Assembly: GCA_021521415.1 (NCBI GenBank)
Contig: JAIQDT010003555.1
Location: forward strand, 62,001 to 126,000
Reading direction: 5' to 3'
Source of the DNA: Bidens hawaiensis
Lineage: Eukaryota; Streptophyta; Magnoliopsida; Asterales; Asteraceae
DNA length: 64,000 nt
Each line of letters opens with the position of its first letter. The stretch's first letter is position 1. Under the pieces are notes generated by a model that saw nothing but the letters and a program-made list of their open reading frames with translations, made no database searches and was not told where the DNA came from. Positions 34,359 to 46,940 of this stretch are shown here, one piece after another. Position numbers and translations under genes: made by a program.

Positions 34359-34431
34359 GTATATACACACACAATTATATTATTATTAATCAGTTTGTGG
34401 GTTCGATCTGATTACCTTTTGTTTGTTACAG
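34359..34431 (+). other. Probable 5' UTR intron of DnaJ
   Basis: A donor CAG|GTATAT after a CT-rich leader and an acceptor TTACAG at 34431 bracket 73 bases, with T-rich sequence before the acceptor. This leaves a 34-base leader exon before the ATG. It would need transcript support. Confidence 0.45.
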
Positions 34432-34465
34432 TTTGTGCTGAGAATCGAAGAAGAAGGTAGACAAG

Positions 34466-36874
34466 ATGTTCGGAAGAGCACCGAAGAAGAGTGATAACAC
34501 CAAGTATTACGAGATCCTTGGGGTCCCAAAAGATGCTTCACAGGATGATCTCAAGAAGGCTTATCGGAAAGCCGCCATTAAGAATCATCCGGACAAAGGT
34601 GGAGATCCTGAGAAGGTAATTGCTTATCTTTTTAATTAGTTGGTTTATGTAATTGTTGAATTTTGAATCTGATAATACTTGTGATTAATTGATTTGGATT
34701 TAATTAATTTAGAGTTTGATATAATTTAATTTTGATAGCATGCTACTAGGGCTTAAGGGTTGCAATAATAAGTTATAAGAGAGCTTAAAGTTTTATTTTT
34801 TAAGGTTCTGCAATTGTTGTCAGTGATGATAATATATTTATTTGCGGTATTGATCGGTGAACAGCCAAAATTTTTCACTTGAAATGGGAGTCTTTTTTAA
34901 TTACTTGGAGTAAATGTTTGTGCTTTTTACTTTGTTTATGGTCCCAATAATCTATTATATGACAGTTGTATTTAAATTTGTATAGGTTACATTGCTGTTT
35001 TATTAGCTGGTTAGTATATGTGTTGAATTTTTAAGTCTGGTAATACTAGTGATTAATTGATATAGATTGTTGCTATGTAAAGATAAATAGCTAAAAAGAT
35101 TTAGCTGTTAGTTTGTGGTGTAATTTGATTCTGCTGTTAGGTATAAGGTGCTGCAATTGGCCTAAGAGAGATTTATTTTTTTAAGGTGCTGCAATAACTT
35201 AGCTGTCAATGATGTTCATATATTTTATCTGCAGCATTGAACAGTGAACTGATAATTTTTTTTTAAACGGCAGTCTGCTATACGACAGTTTTAGGTGGTG
35301 AAATCTATACTAATTTGTTAATCTGTTGAGTAAATATTATATTGCCTGAAGTGAGAATTGATAGAAAGTATCAATTCTTTTTATGACAGCTGTATACTTA
35401 TATTCATGTTTGTGAAATTGTGTCTATTTCTTTTAGTTCAAAGAGCTTGCTCAAGCATATGAGGTACTGAGTGATCCCGAGAAGCGTGAGATATATGACG
35501 AGTATGGTGAGGATGCCTTGAAGGAAGGAATGGGAGGTGGAGGTGGTGGTCATGACCCCTTTGACATCTTTCAATCTTTCTTTGGTGGTAAGCAATCTTA
35601 AATCTACTTTTTTGTTCCAACGGTTAGCTGTTTTATTAGTATTAACATTCACTTGAATTTATATTGTAAACAGGTGGTGGTGGTGGTAGCAGTAGGGGAC
35701 GAAGGCAACGAAGGGGAGAAGACGTTGTTCATCCTCTCAAAGTTTCTCTTGAGGATCTCTATAACGGAACTTCCAAAAAACTCTCGCTTTCACGTAATGT
35801 TATCTGCTCCAAGTGTAAAGGGTATGTTCTGAATTCATCCTGTACTCTCATTTTTGGCTGTTTTTTTAGTTTTCTAACTCAAGCTTATAAATTTGCAGCA
35901 AGGGTTCAAAATCAGGTGCTTCAATGAAATGTGCTGGCTGCCAAGGTTCAGGAATGAAAGTTTCCATCAGACATCTTGGACCGTCTATGATCCAGCAAAT
36001 GCAACATCCTTGCAACGAGTGTAAGGGTACTGGAGAAACCATAAACGATAAGGATCGTTGTACACAGTGCAAGGGTGAGAAAGTTGTTCAGGAAAAGAAG
36101 GTTCTGGAAGTACATGTGGAGAAGGGCATGCAAAATGGACAGAAGATTACCTTTCCCGGGGAGGCTGATGAAGCTGTAAGCTTTTTTTTCATATTATTTC
36201 GTGTTTTGAGTTTTTATTATGAAGATGGGTAGGTGTTTGACTTGTTTTTTTGTTATACAGCCTGATACGGTTACTGGTGATATTGTGTTTGTGCTGCAAC
36301 AAAAGGAGCACCCGAAGTTTAAGCGAAAGGGTGATGACTTATTTGTTGAGCACACATTGAGCTTGACAGAGGCTCTGTGCGGGTTCCAATTTGTTTTGAC
36401 TCATTTGGAAAACAGACAACTTCTCATCAAATCTCAACCTGGAGAAGTTGTGAAGCCTGGTAATTTCTTCCGCAAATTAATGATTAATGTTTAAAAATGT
36501 AATTTTTTTAAGATGGGTGATTTGATTGGTTATCTATTGATTTATATGTAGATCAATTCAAGGCAATAAATGATGAGGGAATGCCAATGTACCAGAGACC
36601 GTTTATGAGGGGGAAGCTGTACATCCACTTCACGGTGGAATTCCCTGATTCATTGTCACCAGACGAGTGCAAGGCGTTAGAGGCGGTGCTGCCACCAAAA
36701 CCATCAATGCAGATGACTGACATGGAACTGGATGAATGTGAGGAAACAACTCTGCATGATGTCAACATTGAAGAGGAGATGAGAAGGAAGCAGCAGCAAG
36801 CGGCTCAAGAAGCTTATGATGAGGATGAAGACATGCATGGTGGTGCACAGAGGGTACAATGTGCACAACAGTAA
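34466..36874 (+). CDS. Type-I (DnaJA) HSP40 co-chaperone, six coding exons, farnesylation motif
   Basis: Exons 34466-34615, 35437-35587, 35674-35821, 35899-36175, 36261-36459 and 36552-36874 all have GT..AG borders and keep frame to give 415 aa. The J domain (about residues 13-75) has HPD at 41-43. A Gly/Phe-rich linker follows, with GGGGGG and [12 protein letters not shown]. The zinc-finger domain holds four CxxC repeats, at C145, C161, C188 and C204. The C-terminal client domains end in CAQQ (412-415), a CaaX farnesylation box. The length fits plant J2/J3 (ANJ1-type) proteins of about 418 aa. It stimulates HSP70 ATPase activity and delivers clients in the cytosol; farnesylation favours membrane association at high temperature (family knowledge). 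The ATG is the first after the leader. No lesion is visible. Intron 1 (821 bp) is the longest. Confidence 0.95.
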
Positions 36875-38802
36875 TTGAATCATGAATTTGGTCCCATCTA
36901 ATATCAGCTGTGTTTTTCCTTTTTTTTAACTTAAATATAAAACTGCAACGTGTATGAACGCTTTGAAATACTATTACTTGTTTGTGTTGTGTTGTGTTGT
37001 GATGTGTTCTGTTTTTGGTGAGGTTTATGTCAATGGAAAGGTAAGTTTTTGGTGTGGTGTTCCAACAATTTTTTGTGATGGCATTTCGTTAGTAGTAATG
37101 ATGCTGTCAAACTTGATTTTTGCCATTATCGTAGATAACCGGATCAGGTTTGGATGGTTTCGTTGAGCTGGTTTTAACAAAAATGTTATGACAATGATTT
37201 AATAGCATGCTAATAGGTAACCGGATTGGATTGGGTTTTTCTGCCAGATTAGACGGGTTTATTGGTAAGGTATATATTGTAGGGAGTGGTCACCTCATTT
37301 TTTGTTTTTTAACATTTAGGGGCTTTCTGGTACCGTTTTAATGATTTCATTGAAAGACTATCTCTGGATCAGTCAGAATCAAAGTGTCTTTGGTTCATTA
37401 AAAGAAAACCTTTTAGTCTACCATAGAGCCTTTGAACCGTTGTGTGCTTCATACAGCTCCTTAGAGTTAAATGGAGCCTCTGAATTGTGGTGGACTCCAA
37501 ACAAGTCTTTTAAGCCTCTTTCTAGCATTGGAAAATCCATAGGGGAGCTGAAGATTATTTAAGTCGCCACTTTATAAAAAACGGTTAGGATCTTAAAAGA
37601 GCGGAGCAACTCTAGTTATGGCTTTGGCCTAGAGACTATGCAGAGACAATAAACACACTAAAAAGTGGATCCTTAAAAGGCAAAAACAACAGTTGTGGTT
37701 TCGGCCTAGAGGCTATGTAGAGAGGAAAAAAAACCCTTATGTGAAAAGAAACTACTTCATTGATCCTAAACCATATACAGAAACGACTGAACATATTTAT
37801 GCTTATGTGGTTAAAGGCTAACGAGTTGAGTGAATCGCGATGCCATTCATTCCTCTTCACGGATTGTTCATAATCAAATTGTTGAAGATGCTTATGTCCA
37901 TCGTTCTAGCATCTATTCGCCACACCATGTTTGAACAAACAAAACTACAACAAATTTGCTTAATTATACCGTAAATTTGATTTCCATTTGTTTGTTTAAA
38001 CACTCCAAAAATATAAAATTTTGTTTATAATTTTTTTAGCTGTAGTTTATTACTTTGTGTTAATTGGACATGTGACTTGAATTTTGAGTTATCATAGGGG
38101 CCATCTCACCCTAATTAATGTATCCGTTTGTGCGGTTTGCTATGACTCGTGGTGGATCATTGTTGATTTCACAATGGTGTCATCTCACATTAGTTAACGT
38201 AGTTAGGAGTTAGGACTTAGGAGATGTCCCTAGACCCTAGTGTGATCGACTGTTTGTATGCTAGCTACTTTCATATTTATATGGAAAATGACTAAAATGG
38301 TCTATTTAATCATATCAAATCACCTTAATAATGTTTTTTATCTTTAATATTGTTATAAAAAAATTTAGTAAGGTTTTTTATACATTGTGTAATAGGTTAC
38401 AGACATTGTGTTTTTTCTTGATTATGTTTTATTCAATTATGTTTTAGCATAGTATTTTTTTACCATTATGTTATACAATTGTGTTTTTCATTGTATTTTT
38501 GTCAATGTGTTTTTTTTTCTTAGTGTTTTTTCAGTTGTGTTTTTTTTTATAGTGTTTTTCATTGTGTTTTTTTTCCGGTGACCGTTTTTCGATGACCTTT
38601 TCCGGTGATTGTTTTCGGTGATTTTTCCGGCGATTTTTCTGGCGGAATTTCTCGGGGAGTGTTTAGCGGTGACTTTCTAACGACTTTTCCGGTGAAATTT
38701 CCGGAGACTTTTCCGACGAGGTGGTGGCGGTGGCGGACGATGTAGTGGTGGTGGTTGTAGAAAATGAGTGAATATGTAAGTGGGTTCTTGAAATTAATGT
38801 AA
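36875..38802. other. Intergenic region downstream of DnaJ
   Basis: It holds the DnaJ 3' UTR (aaatataaaa near 36931-36940 is a weak polyadenylation candidate), T-rich sequence with gtgttttt words (38400-38580) and repeated ttttccggtga words (38572-38720). The minus ORF 38559-38819 is a low-complexity reading of the latter. From about 38200 the sequence starts to resemble 41690-41790, upstream of the intact RING-H2 gene. Confidence 0.5.
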
Positions 38803-39425
38803 CAGCGTGTTCGTTTCACAGAATTCGTTGAAATTCAAAGAAATTGGAATTAAAATCCCATGACATGGCGTGTTCGTTTCGTTGGAATTGGAATCTTAAT
38901 TCTATTTTGGTGTGTTCGGTTCAAATAATTGGAATTCAATTCTTTCAAATTCCTTTAAATACATGGATTTCAAATCCTTCCAAAATGTGGAGGAATTCAA
39001 GGAAATTTATTGGAATCTTATCTCGAGTTTTTTTTAATGAGGACAACGAATAAAACATTTTAACTTTTTAACTTTTTTTTGTTTTTAATTTATATTTTAA
39101 GCTATGATTTTTTTATTATTTTTGAATATTTTTGAGGGGTTTTTTATCTTAATAGAAAACTCATAAAAAATAATAAAAAAATCATAACGCAAAATATAAA
39201 TAAAAACAAAAAATCTAAGATGTTTTCATCGTTATCATTGTTAAAAAAAACTCATTGATTCATGTTCATTTGTCAAACGAACACATTAAGAATATATATT
39301 TGGATTTCAATTCCCCCCAATTTCAATTCCTATTGGAATGTTCAGATTTCAAATCCAATTTATTCAAATTCCAAATCCTATACAAATTCCAATACCTTCA
39401 TTCCATCCGTGAAACAAACACGTCC
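38803..39425. mobile_element. Tourist-like MITE, TSD TAA
   Basis: The terminal repeats cagcgtgttcgtttcac and (inverted) ggacgtgtttgtttcac bracket 623 bp of AT-rich sequence with ttggaattggaat words. They are flanked by taa at 38800-38802 and 39426-39428. TAA/TTA duplication and the GTTTGTTT terminus fit PIF/Harbinger MITEs. It splits the region upstream of the RING-H2 pseudogene, which in the other paralog is continuous. Confidence 0.7.
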
Positions 39426-40030
39426 TAAGAGTTTTTGAGATGAAAGAAGGTGAATTTTCAATATTAAAATAGTAGATTAAAATACCATTCTTTCTAACAT
39501 TCTTAAGAAAATCAAACAACTTATTTAAAACTAAACTATATATTTAAACATTGTTCATTTTTAATTCAATTTCACAATCAAATGAAAACCTGACAAGACA
39601 TCTTCTATTAATCACATACTCCGTGTGAGTACGGTTACGGGTTACCTACTTTACTATTACTATCTCAATTATGGTTTTGCATTACTTGCAAATCACATAT
39701 TTGATATTTCAACAAACAAGACTTTTCCTCGTTTCATCACAGTCCTTTCACTGCTCTAGCACAACTTCAATAATTAAAGAAATTTTTTAATAACGTCATA
39801 CATAATATTTCTAAGTGTATATTTGATTAAATAAGATTATACATATTCAAATCAAATAAGATTTGTTACATTATCAAACGTTATAGTCAAACCAAATATG
39901 CTTATAATTTTCTTGGATGCTACCATTCACCATTAAATTTCAACTCCTCTAATAATAAGCAACCCAAGTTCACAATTCCCCTAGTATACATACACACACA
40001 ATATCATATGATAGTTCCATCAATACTCCA

Positions 40031-40371
40031 ATGGACACAACATCCGAGGCGGTACCGCCTACGTTCTAGGATTATACTTCTTCTTGCTCTTACTCATCTT
40101 TGTTCTTTGTTATCTTTCTTACATATGTAAACGCAACTTGCACTCTTCATCACCACCACCGTCCATATCCGAGTATCATTTCTTAAGTCTCCCTGAAAGT
40201 CTTCAAGATGATGTCATGGAAACTTTGCCAACGTTTGTTTACAACGAAATGGATCACTATAGCAGTTATTATGGCTCCGGTTGTGTTATTTGCTTAGCGG
40301 ATTATAAAGCAACGGATGTGCTAAGGTTGTTGCCGGGACGTGGGCACTTGTTTCATATAAGTTGTGTACAA
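40031..40371 (+). pseudogene. Broken ATL-type RING-H2 gene, duplicate of 42286-42675
   Basis: The sequence parallels the intact gene at 42286 from the ATG through most of the RING: a hydrophobic segment, then [30 protein letters not shown] and RLLPGRGHLFHISCV. Three lesions show. A deletion near the start puts the ATG in a frame that stops after 12 codons. The third zinc ligand Cys is replaced (CGH to RGH). After HISCV the homology ends at 40371 and unrelated AT-rich sequence follows, removing the last two Cys. Its upstream region (39500-40030) also matches the intact paralog's, so this is a local segmental duplication. The unrelated tail, with repeated ttccaacg words, may be a transposon fragment. 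Confidence 0.85.
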
Positions 40372-42285
40372 CGTTCCAACGAAATTCCAGCAAAAATATT
40401 AATTTTAACAAAAAAAAATATGCAATATAAATTCCATAAAAATCGTATAAATAAAATTATTGTTGGATTTTATTGGAATGTTAGCAACAATTTTCCAACG
40501 GAAAATCATGTTGTCACTATGTTGTAGCAAAATTATAGTTAGTTTTTTATTAAAAGGCGTTAGAAATTTCTTGGAATTACTTGTCGTAAGAAATTTGTTG
40601 AAACTTTTTGTATTGTTTTCTAGTAATGATAATAACAATAAAAAATAACTAAATTTGGAGTTGATGAAAATACATGTCTACGGAAGTTACCTATCCATCA
40701 CCCTGGGGTAGATGCAAGAGCGAATTTAGCCATTTAGAAGGGTGGGCTTATGCCCACTGTAAGATACAATGAGATCAATGATTTTTCATATATAAAGAGA
40801 AGAAAATTAAGGATTTTTGTGTGGTGCCCACCGTCCAATCTATTGAGATTAAGAATTTTTCGTATATAAAGAGAAGAAAATTAAGGATTTTTGTATAGTC
40901 ACCATTATAAAACTTGAAAGCTTCAATGAAGAATTTGCTTTGTTGGAGGAAGAAGAAGTAGGTGACACGAGAGAAGCTCAGCACAAAAGTTAAATAGGCA
41001 AAGCTACGAAGCCTAAAATTTATATATTAAACTCTATAAATGAAAATAATATTATAAATGAACCTTTAAGTTTAATTTAATATTTATATTACTTACCACT
41101 TAATATATCATTACAATATTTGGTATTAACGTATTAAATATAATTTATTACAAATATTTAGTATAATAAGAAGCAACCAAATTGAGTAGATGAGTGATAT
41201 TTTGTTACTAGATTGTTACTTATAATTGTTTTCGTTTTTTTTCAGTTAATAATGTTGTCAAAATTTTTCACACTTTAAATTAATAATAATTTTACATTAT
41301 CGTTATGCATGTAATTATAATTTTTTTTCTTTATTTTTTTACCTCTTAAATTTTCGTAACTTGATTTGAATATGCATTTAACTACTACATAAATATTATC
41401 TTTTCTTTTATAGTTTAAGCCTAAAGTGATTCATTAAATTGAGGGTCTTAGTCACTAATTTGAGATAGTGTTTTGCGCTAACTTAAACTAAAAACGTAGA
41501 CATTTCCTATTGTTGTTTGGTTTAACTTTCATATCCAACACATTTTAATCCGACCTAAATTTTGCACCAACCCAAATTGTGTCCACCCTACCAAAAGTTT
41601 CCGTATCCGCCGGCTCTGGGTGGATGTAAGGGTTGCCATCATCACAAATATCACAGGCCTATCGAACTTTGCTTTGAGTGAGATTTATTGGGTATGTTCG
41701 TATGTTTAGTTAGGAGATGTCGCTGGTGCTATCGACAGTTTATAGCTACTTTCATATTAACGTAGATACTTTTATGTGTATATATCAACTTCGAGTTTGA
41801 TAATTTAGTAGTTAAATCTTGAAACCAAAACTGATTGCTTGTTATTTTCCTTGAGTTTCTTGTGTTCTTCGTGTTTCTTATTTCTTAATTAGATTGAAAC
41901 TTGGTCTAGCTTTAATTCATTTTACAATCAAATGAAAACCTTTAAACTTAATTATATAATCAAACAAATGTGTTCTACTAATCACATATTTATTATGGAT
42001 ACGATTACCTACTTACTACTACTATCTAGGTTATTTAGGTTTTGTATGACTTGCTAGTCACATATGTAGACATTCAACACTTTTTCTCGTTTCATAACAG
42101 TCCTTTCACTGCTCCTGGACTCGTAAATACCACTTTAATAATTAAAGAATTTTTTTTACATTATAGTATAACTTTATTGGACGCATCATTAATCACCATT
42201 AAATTTCAACTCCACCAATAAACAACCCAAGCTCACAATTCCATTAGTATACATACACACACAATATAGTTCCATTAATACTCCA
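40372..42285. other. Intergenic region between the RING-H2 paralogs
   Basis: It contains a ~74-bp direct duplication (about 40768-40896, sharing tatataaagagaagaaaatt), AT-rich sequence, and from about 41690 the upstream region homologous to that of the pseudogene. A polypyrimidine leader and the word ccattaatactcca just before the ATG are shared by both copies. No other gene is seen. Confidence 0.5.
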
Positions 42286-42675
42286 ATGGACACCGGAGAA
42301 CCAATCTACACCGGCAACAACACGGCCGCCTACGTTCTCGGGTTATACTTCTTTTTTCTCTTCATCATCTTTGTCATCTTCTGTATTTCATGCATATGTA
42401 AACACAACTTGCAACTTGAAAGTCATCAAGATGATGTCATTGAAACTTATCCAACGTTTGTTTACAACGAATTAACGGATCATCATAGCAGTTATTATGG
42501 CTCGGGTTGTGTTATTTGCTTAGCGGATTATAAAGCGGAGGATATGCTAAGGTTGTTGCCGGAATGCGGGCACTTGTTTCATGTAAGTTGTGTTGATACA
42601 TGGTTGAAGGTTCATCGTACTTGTCCCGTGTGTCGGAATTCACTTGACTACATGAAATGTGTATATGTAAGTTAA
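42286..42675 (+). CDS. ATL-type RING-H2 E3 ubiquitin ligase, 129 aa, membrane anchored
   Basis: This is an intronless frame of 129 aa. Residues 15-38 form one hydrophobic transmembrane segment ([20 protein letters not shown]). A short linker follows with a GLD-like position, and the RING-H2 finger has ligands C75, C78, C94, H96, H99, C102, C113 and C116. It also has the Trp before the last pair ([13 protein letters not shown]) that contacts E2 enzymes. This is the ATL family plan. At 129 aa it is on the short side, with almost no C-terminal tail. ATL proteins ubiquitinate membrane or defence and stress targets (family knowledge); the substrate is unknown. The start is the first ATG, preceded by an AC-rich leader. 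The upstream paralog is dead, so this may be the working copy. Confidence 0.88.
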   Translation: MDTGEPIYTGNNTAAYVLGLYFFFLFIIFVIFCISCICKHNLQLESHQDDVIETYPTFVYNELTDHHSSYYGSGCVICLADYKAEDMLRLLPECGHLFHVSCVDTWLKVHRTCPVCRNSLDYMKCVYVS

Positions 42676-45600
42676 TGGTTTAAGGTTGTATGGACTCGTT
42701 TTTAGTGCATTATTTATGTGTTTCCCAGTATTAATATTTTGATTAATTTTTAATATCAAAAGTTATGTCAATTATATTACTAATTTGTTTCCTAAGGATT
42801 TCATTGATTATTAATTAAACTTTGACTTTAGTTACATAACCTGTTCTTTGAAATTTCATTTTCCCAATAAATATTAAAGGAGTATACATGTATAGTTTTG
42901 TATAGATAATTAAGTGTGTATTATCTTTGCCTTGTTTAAATAAATAAATAAATATATTGCTTGCTGTGTTGGTGAAGGCATTTGACTTTGATCAAGATGA
43001 GGTATTAGGTTGAGTGTAAGTTTCATTTTTAGGTTCAAACTACACGTGGCATGAACTATGCATGCATAAATATTAATTTAAGGACTCTTTATCGTTATCA
43101 CTTATCACAACAAATGCACAAACAATTAGGATTTTAGGTTGTTTGTTAATTGGTGTTTGGTTGGAAATTAAATAGAGACATCTTTCGGAACCGATATTTT
43201 GAGGTGTTATACTGATATCTATTTGATTTAAGACACTCATTTACATCTTACAAAGTAACATAATGTGTCGTATTTAATACATACATTATATCAATTTGAT
43301 TTAACCTTTTGATAATGTTGACACAAGTGTTGAACCGATGATTAAGGTAAAATGAAATGATTATTATGCCACATGCAAGATAAAACTAATGTGCAAATAA
43401 AATAAGCCAATTTAGTGGTTTTTTACGGTCGAAAACTTGAGTTCGGGGCTTCGGGTATGGGTTTGATTCATGTAGTGGAAATATAGAGTCTGAGCTCGGT
43501 TAAATTTGGGCCACATGGGCTGTTGCTCGCTTTATGTTATACCCATCTATGGGCCTTGTCTGATAAATTTGTTATATATAAATCGGGCTCGTGTGTCAAA
43601 TGAAAATATGCGATCCAATCTCCATAGGATACTAAGGTCTAAGGATAGGACTTTGAATTAGTAAATCATATTATTATGTAAATCAAAATTTTACATTTGT
43701 ATGTATTAAACTAGTTATTTTTGTTTGAATTTTAGTTATTGTTGATCGGTCCTAATAGTATTACAACTCTGTCTCCTTAAAATAAATTTCGACTTCGAAA
43801 TTGTTAACTACAGATAACCAAAGAGTTTGAAATAACGTACGTGAAATCTAACTTCCAACTTCTCAACTCAAATATTTGAAACTTTAAACATACTTGAATA
43901 AGAATTTATTTATGATATAAAAGATAAGTGATAACTAATCTAATGACAAAAGTTGATAAATGATAATCGCAAGCAATTGTTGATATGAATAATTTACAAG
44001 TATTCTAATGATCATTACTAGTTTGAATCGACAACAAACAATGCGCTTAGTTTGAACTGAAAATAAATCATGTTCTTAGTGTGAACCTCAATTGGGTTTC
44101 TTCATAACTTAAATTTAATCTAAACCTACTTAGCTACCGATATGAAGACTAGCATATACAAAGATTTGTTACTAGCTTTAATATCTTCTGCAGTGGTCTA
44201 CGCGCAAGTTGCTTAGCTTTAATCGGTGATGATTCTTGCATTGTAAAGACCTTTAACCGATTACAATATTTGTAGTAATTCACCATTTTTAGGACCTTCA
44301 TCTTTCAATACAGTAAGTAAATTCTTATAACTGATCAAAGTTAAGTATCTTTATATTAGTCCATTAGAATCTTCATCTTGAGGAGAGACTGTTGGTTACC
44401 ACCACATCTTTTATAGGCAAAAGAGACAACACCATAACAAGTCTCGTTAAATCTACACCCTCATGAATTCAAGGATTTTCTTTATGAAAGCATCTGCTAA
44501 TGATAACAAATGAAAAGTCTTTAGAAGTGTACGTTAGCATAATGAGATACATGAAATAATAATTTTCTTTAAAACACTTACCTTTTAAATTATCAAAGTT
44601 CTTAGTTATACCATCAACGTTTAATTTATTGAACTACACCAAAGGAACCTCCATTGTGTGTACAGACTGCTTGTTAGAATGACGTCCTCGTCTCCTTGAT
44701 AGGTAAAAGATATAGAATCATTGCAATAATTGCAATTGGCATGTTGGTGTAGAAATCTAAAGGGGCTGAGAAGGATATTGCGGATCAGAAAGATGATAGT
44801 GTTGCTGCTGCAACGCATGCTGGCATGGCGTGCATGGATTACAGAAACGAGAATGACAATTTGGATGTCATTTTGAACTCATTCATGTCGTGGGATGGGC
44901 ACATTGATTCTTTTACCCCCACCAACTCCGCCGAGTGCATGGCGTGCACGGATTGGAGCAACAAGAATGACAAGTTGGACACGGCTCCCTTATGGTTATG
45001 GTTGCACGCTTCCGATTCCAAGCCTTACTAATTCATAGAAACACACAAAAACTGAATTTAATGACTCAAATGGGTATTGTTATGTGGAGTACATTTAAGT
45101 TGAGGATTAAAAAAGTGTGTCTATATGTTTGTCATTCTAAAAAAAGACTTCCTTTCATCATCAAGTTAAAAAAATGTGAGAGTAACTTAAAGAAAAAAAA
45201 TAAAATAATAGCATCAATGTGTGTGTATAGTGTTATACCTCCCCATAAGGTTGAGATTTCAAGTCGTATGGTAAAAAAACTCGCCATTTTATTATGAAAA
45301 GCTTAAAGGAAAAAATATAAAAATAAGAGAAAATATTGTTTTCAATTTGAAATTTCATTTTCCAAATTTCATCAACTACACGCAAAATGATCATAATTAT
45401 CCAGGACAAACAAAGAGGTTCATAAAATGAAATCTCAAAATTGTAAACGTTAAAGATTACCATATGCGTTAAATTGAACGTGATACTTTGTGATAATCCT
45501 ATGAACAGTCATATGTTATTAACGCTTTTGTTTTCTTCACTACCCTGCATTATGAAACCGATTACAAGTGAGCCTGCTATATTCGTGAAAAAATCAAAAG

Positions 45601-46322
45601 CTTATAGTAAAATCAAAACGGATTTCACTCTCAATAATAAATCCACACAAGATAGCAAGATTACAAGTAACGAAACAAGATCTAAAGAACGCTTACCCTG
45701 AGATGATGTTTCTTCTCCTTTACCATTGTCAATGAATCGTTACCATTTAGGGTTGTGGACGGTGATGGCGGCGGCTGTGATGCTAATAAATTGTGGAATG
45801 GTGAATTAGGTTTACAGTTGTGTATAGAGTATGAAGTGATATTTAATAGTTTAGATTGTGGGCTACTAAATAAAATATATCCTTTTTGGGCCTTCATGGC
45901 AAGTCCACACTAAAATGAATACTAACATATACGAAAAGTTAATAAGCGAGGAAGAGGGGTTCAATCCAATATCACAAGGGCCGCATTGGTAAATACTTGT
46001 AATAAACAACACTACCTATCTAATAATCAAAGTACATAATAATATCCCACTGTCTATATTTTTTATTAATGCGGCCCCAAAATTTTGAGGCCCAAGTCTT
46101 TATTTATTTTATAATTATAACTAATAATTATCAGCTGACATCCACTTTCACAAAGAGTTGTGTGACGTTTAAAAAAGTACTATTAATTACATGACCAACC
46201 TACATAGAGTTTAGGGGCGGATTTAAGGGGGGGGGGGTCAGGAAGGTCTGTTGACCCTCCGACGATTCTGCGACAATAAAAAATGTCACTAGTGAGGTCT
46301 AATACTTGATGTTTTTCTTATG
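42676..46322. other. Intergenic, AT-rich, without recognised genes
   Basis: There is nothing recognisable except a short internally repeated frame at 44753-45031 (listed separately) and a poly-G run of 12 at about 46227-46238. That run is next to ggggcggattt, a word often seen at degraded plant repeats. The ORFs 45233-45463 and 45682-45897 minus have no features of real proteins. Confidence 0.4.
44753..45031 (+). other. Short open frame with an internal duplication, possible exon fragment
   Basis: About 92 codons are open from a tag|AAA junction (acceptor-like ttggtgtag) to TAA at 45029-45031. The stretch MACMDYRNENDNLD recurs about 39 residues later as MACTDWSNKNDKLD, so two ~40-codon modules are visible, with Trp and Asp/Asn preserved. 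Composition is more gene-like than the surroundings. I do not recognise the family. It could be the last exon of a gene fragment or chance. Confidence 0.25.
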
Positions 46323-46330
46323 GTTTTGAC

Positions 46331-46932
46331 TAGGGCTGCTCAAGCTGCTCGTCGTTCGCTCGAAAATTGCTCAAATATTGCTCGTTCGATTTCGGCTCGG
46401 TTTGGAAGTGAGCCGTTCGGCTCGGCTCGGTTTAAAAACAATTCAAGCACGAGCAAAGCCTCGCTCGGTTTGGTTCAGTTCGTTTTGCTCGAATTATTTT
46501 TTATTTATTAGTTTTATATATAAACTTTATGTATATATATAAAAATATACTATTTTTTAAAGTTTTTAAAATTTCCCTCTTTTTGTGTTGAATTCTAAGT
46601 TCAAATTTAAACCATAGCCGCTCATTTTATATATGTTTTGTTGTTAACTTTGATTTTTATACATTTTAAATGTGAAAGTTTATATAATTTAGAATTAAAA
46701 ATCTTGAATTAATGATATTTTGAAGTTTTAGAAATTTAAAATTGGAAACTTTATACGAAATCAAGCAAAACCAAACCGAACCAAGCCGCTCGGTTTCAAA
46801 ACCAAACCAAGTTCAAGCATAAAGATATCGTTCGTTTCTTTAAATTCAATCCGCTCGGTTCGGCTCGCTTTCAAACCAAACCAAGTATGAGCATGCCCGC
46901 GTTTGGTTCGGTTCGGTTCGTGAACAGCCCTA
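46331..46932. mobile_element. Non-autonomous hAT-like element with 8-bp TSD
   Basis: It is 602 bp with termini tagggctgctca and, inverted, tagggctgttca, flanked by a perfect gttttgac duplication (46323-46330, 46933-46940). An 8-bp TSD is diagnostic for the hAT superfamily. The ends are built of repeated gctcg/cggtt words and the middle is AT-rich with no transposase. Confidence 0.85.
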
Positions 46933-46940
46933 GTTTTGAC

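Noticed and set aside
35404..35652. Minus-strand ORFs across DnaJ exon 2 (also 35866-36133)
   Set aside because: Antisense to well-supported coding exons.
38559..38819. Basic Lys/Pro-rich minus ORF
   Set aside because: Reading of a ttttccggtga-type simple repeat with no homology seen.
40084..40527. 147-codon ORF as an intact RING protein
   Set aside because: Lacks its true N-terminus, one zinc ligand and the last Cys pair; the C-terminal 50 codons are AT-rich filler.
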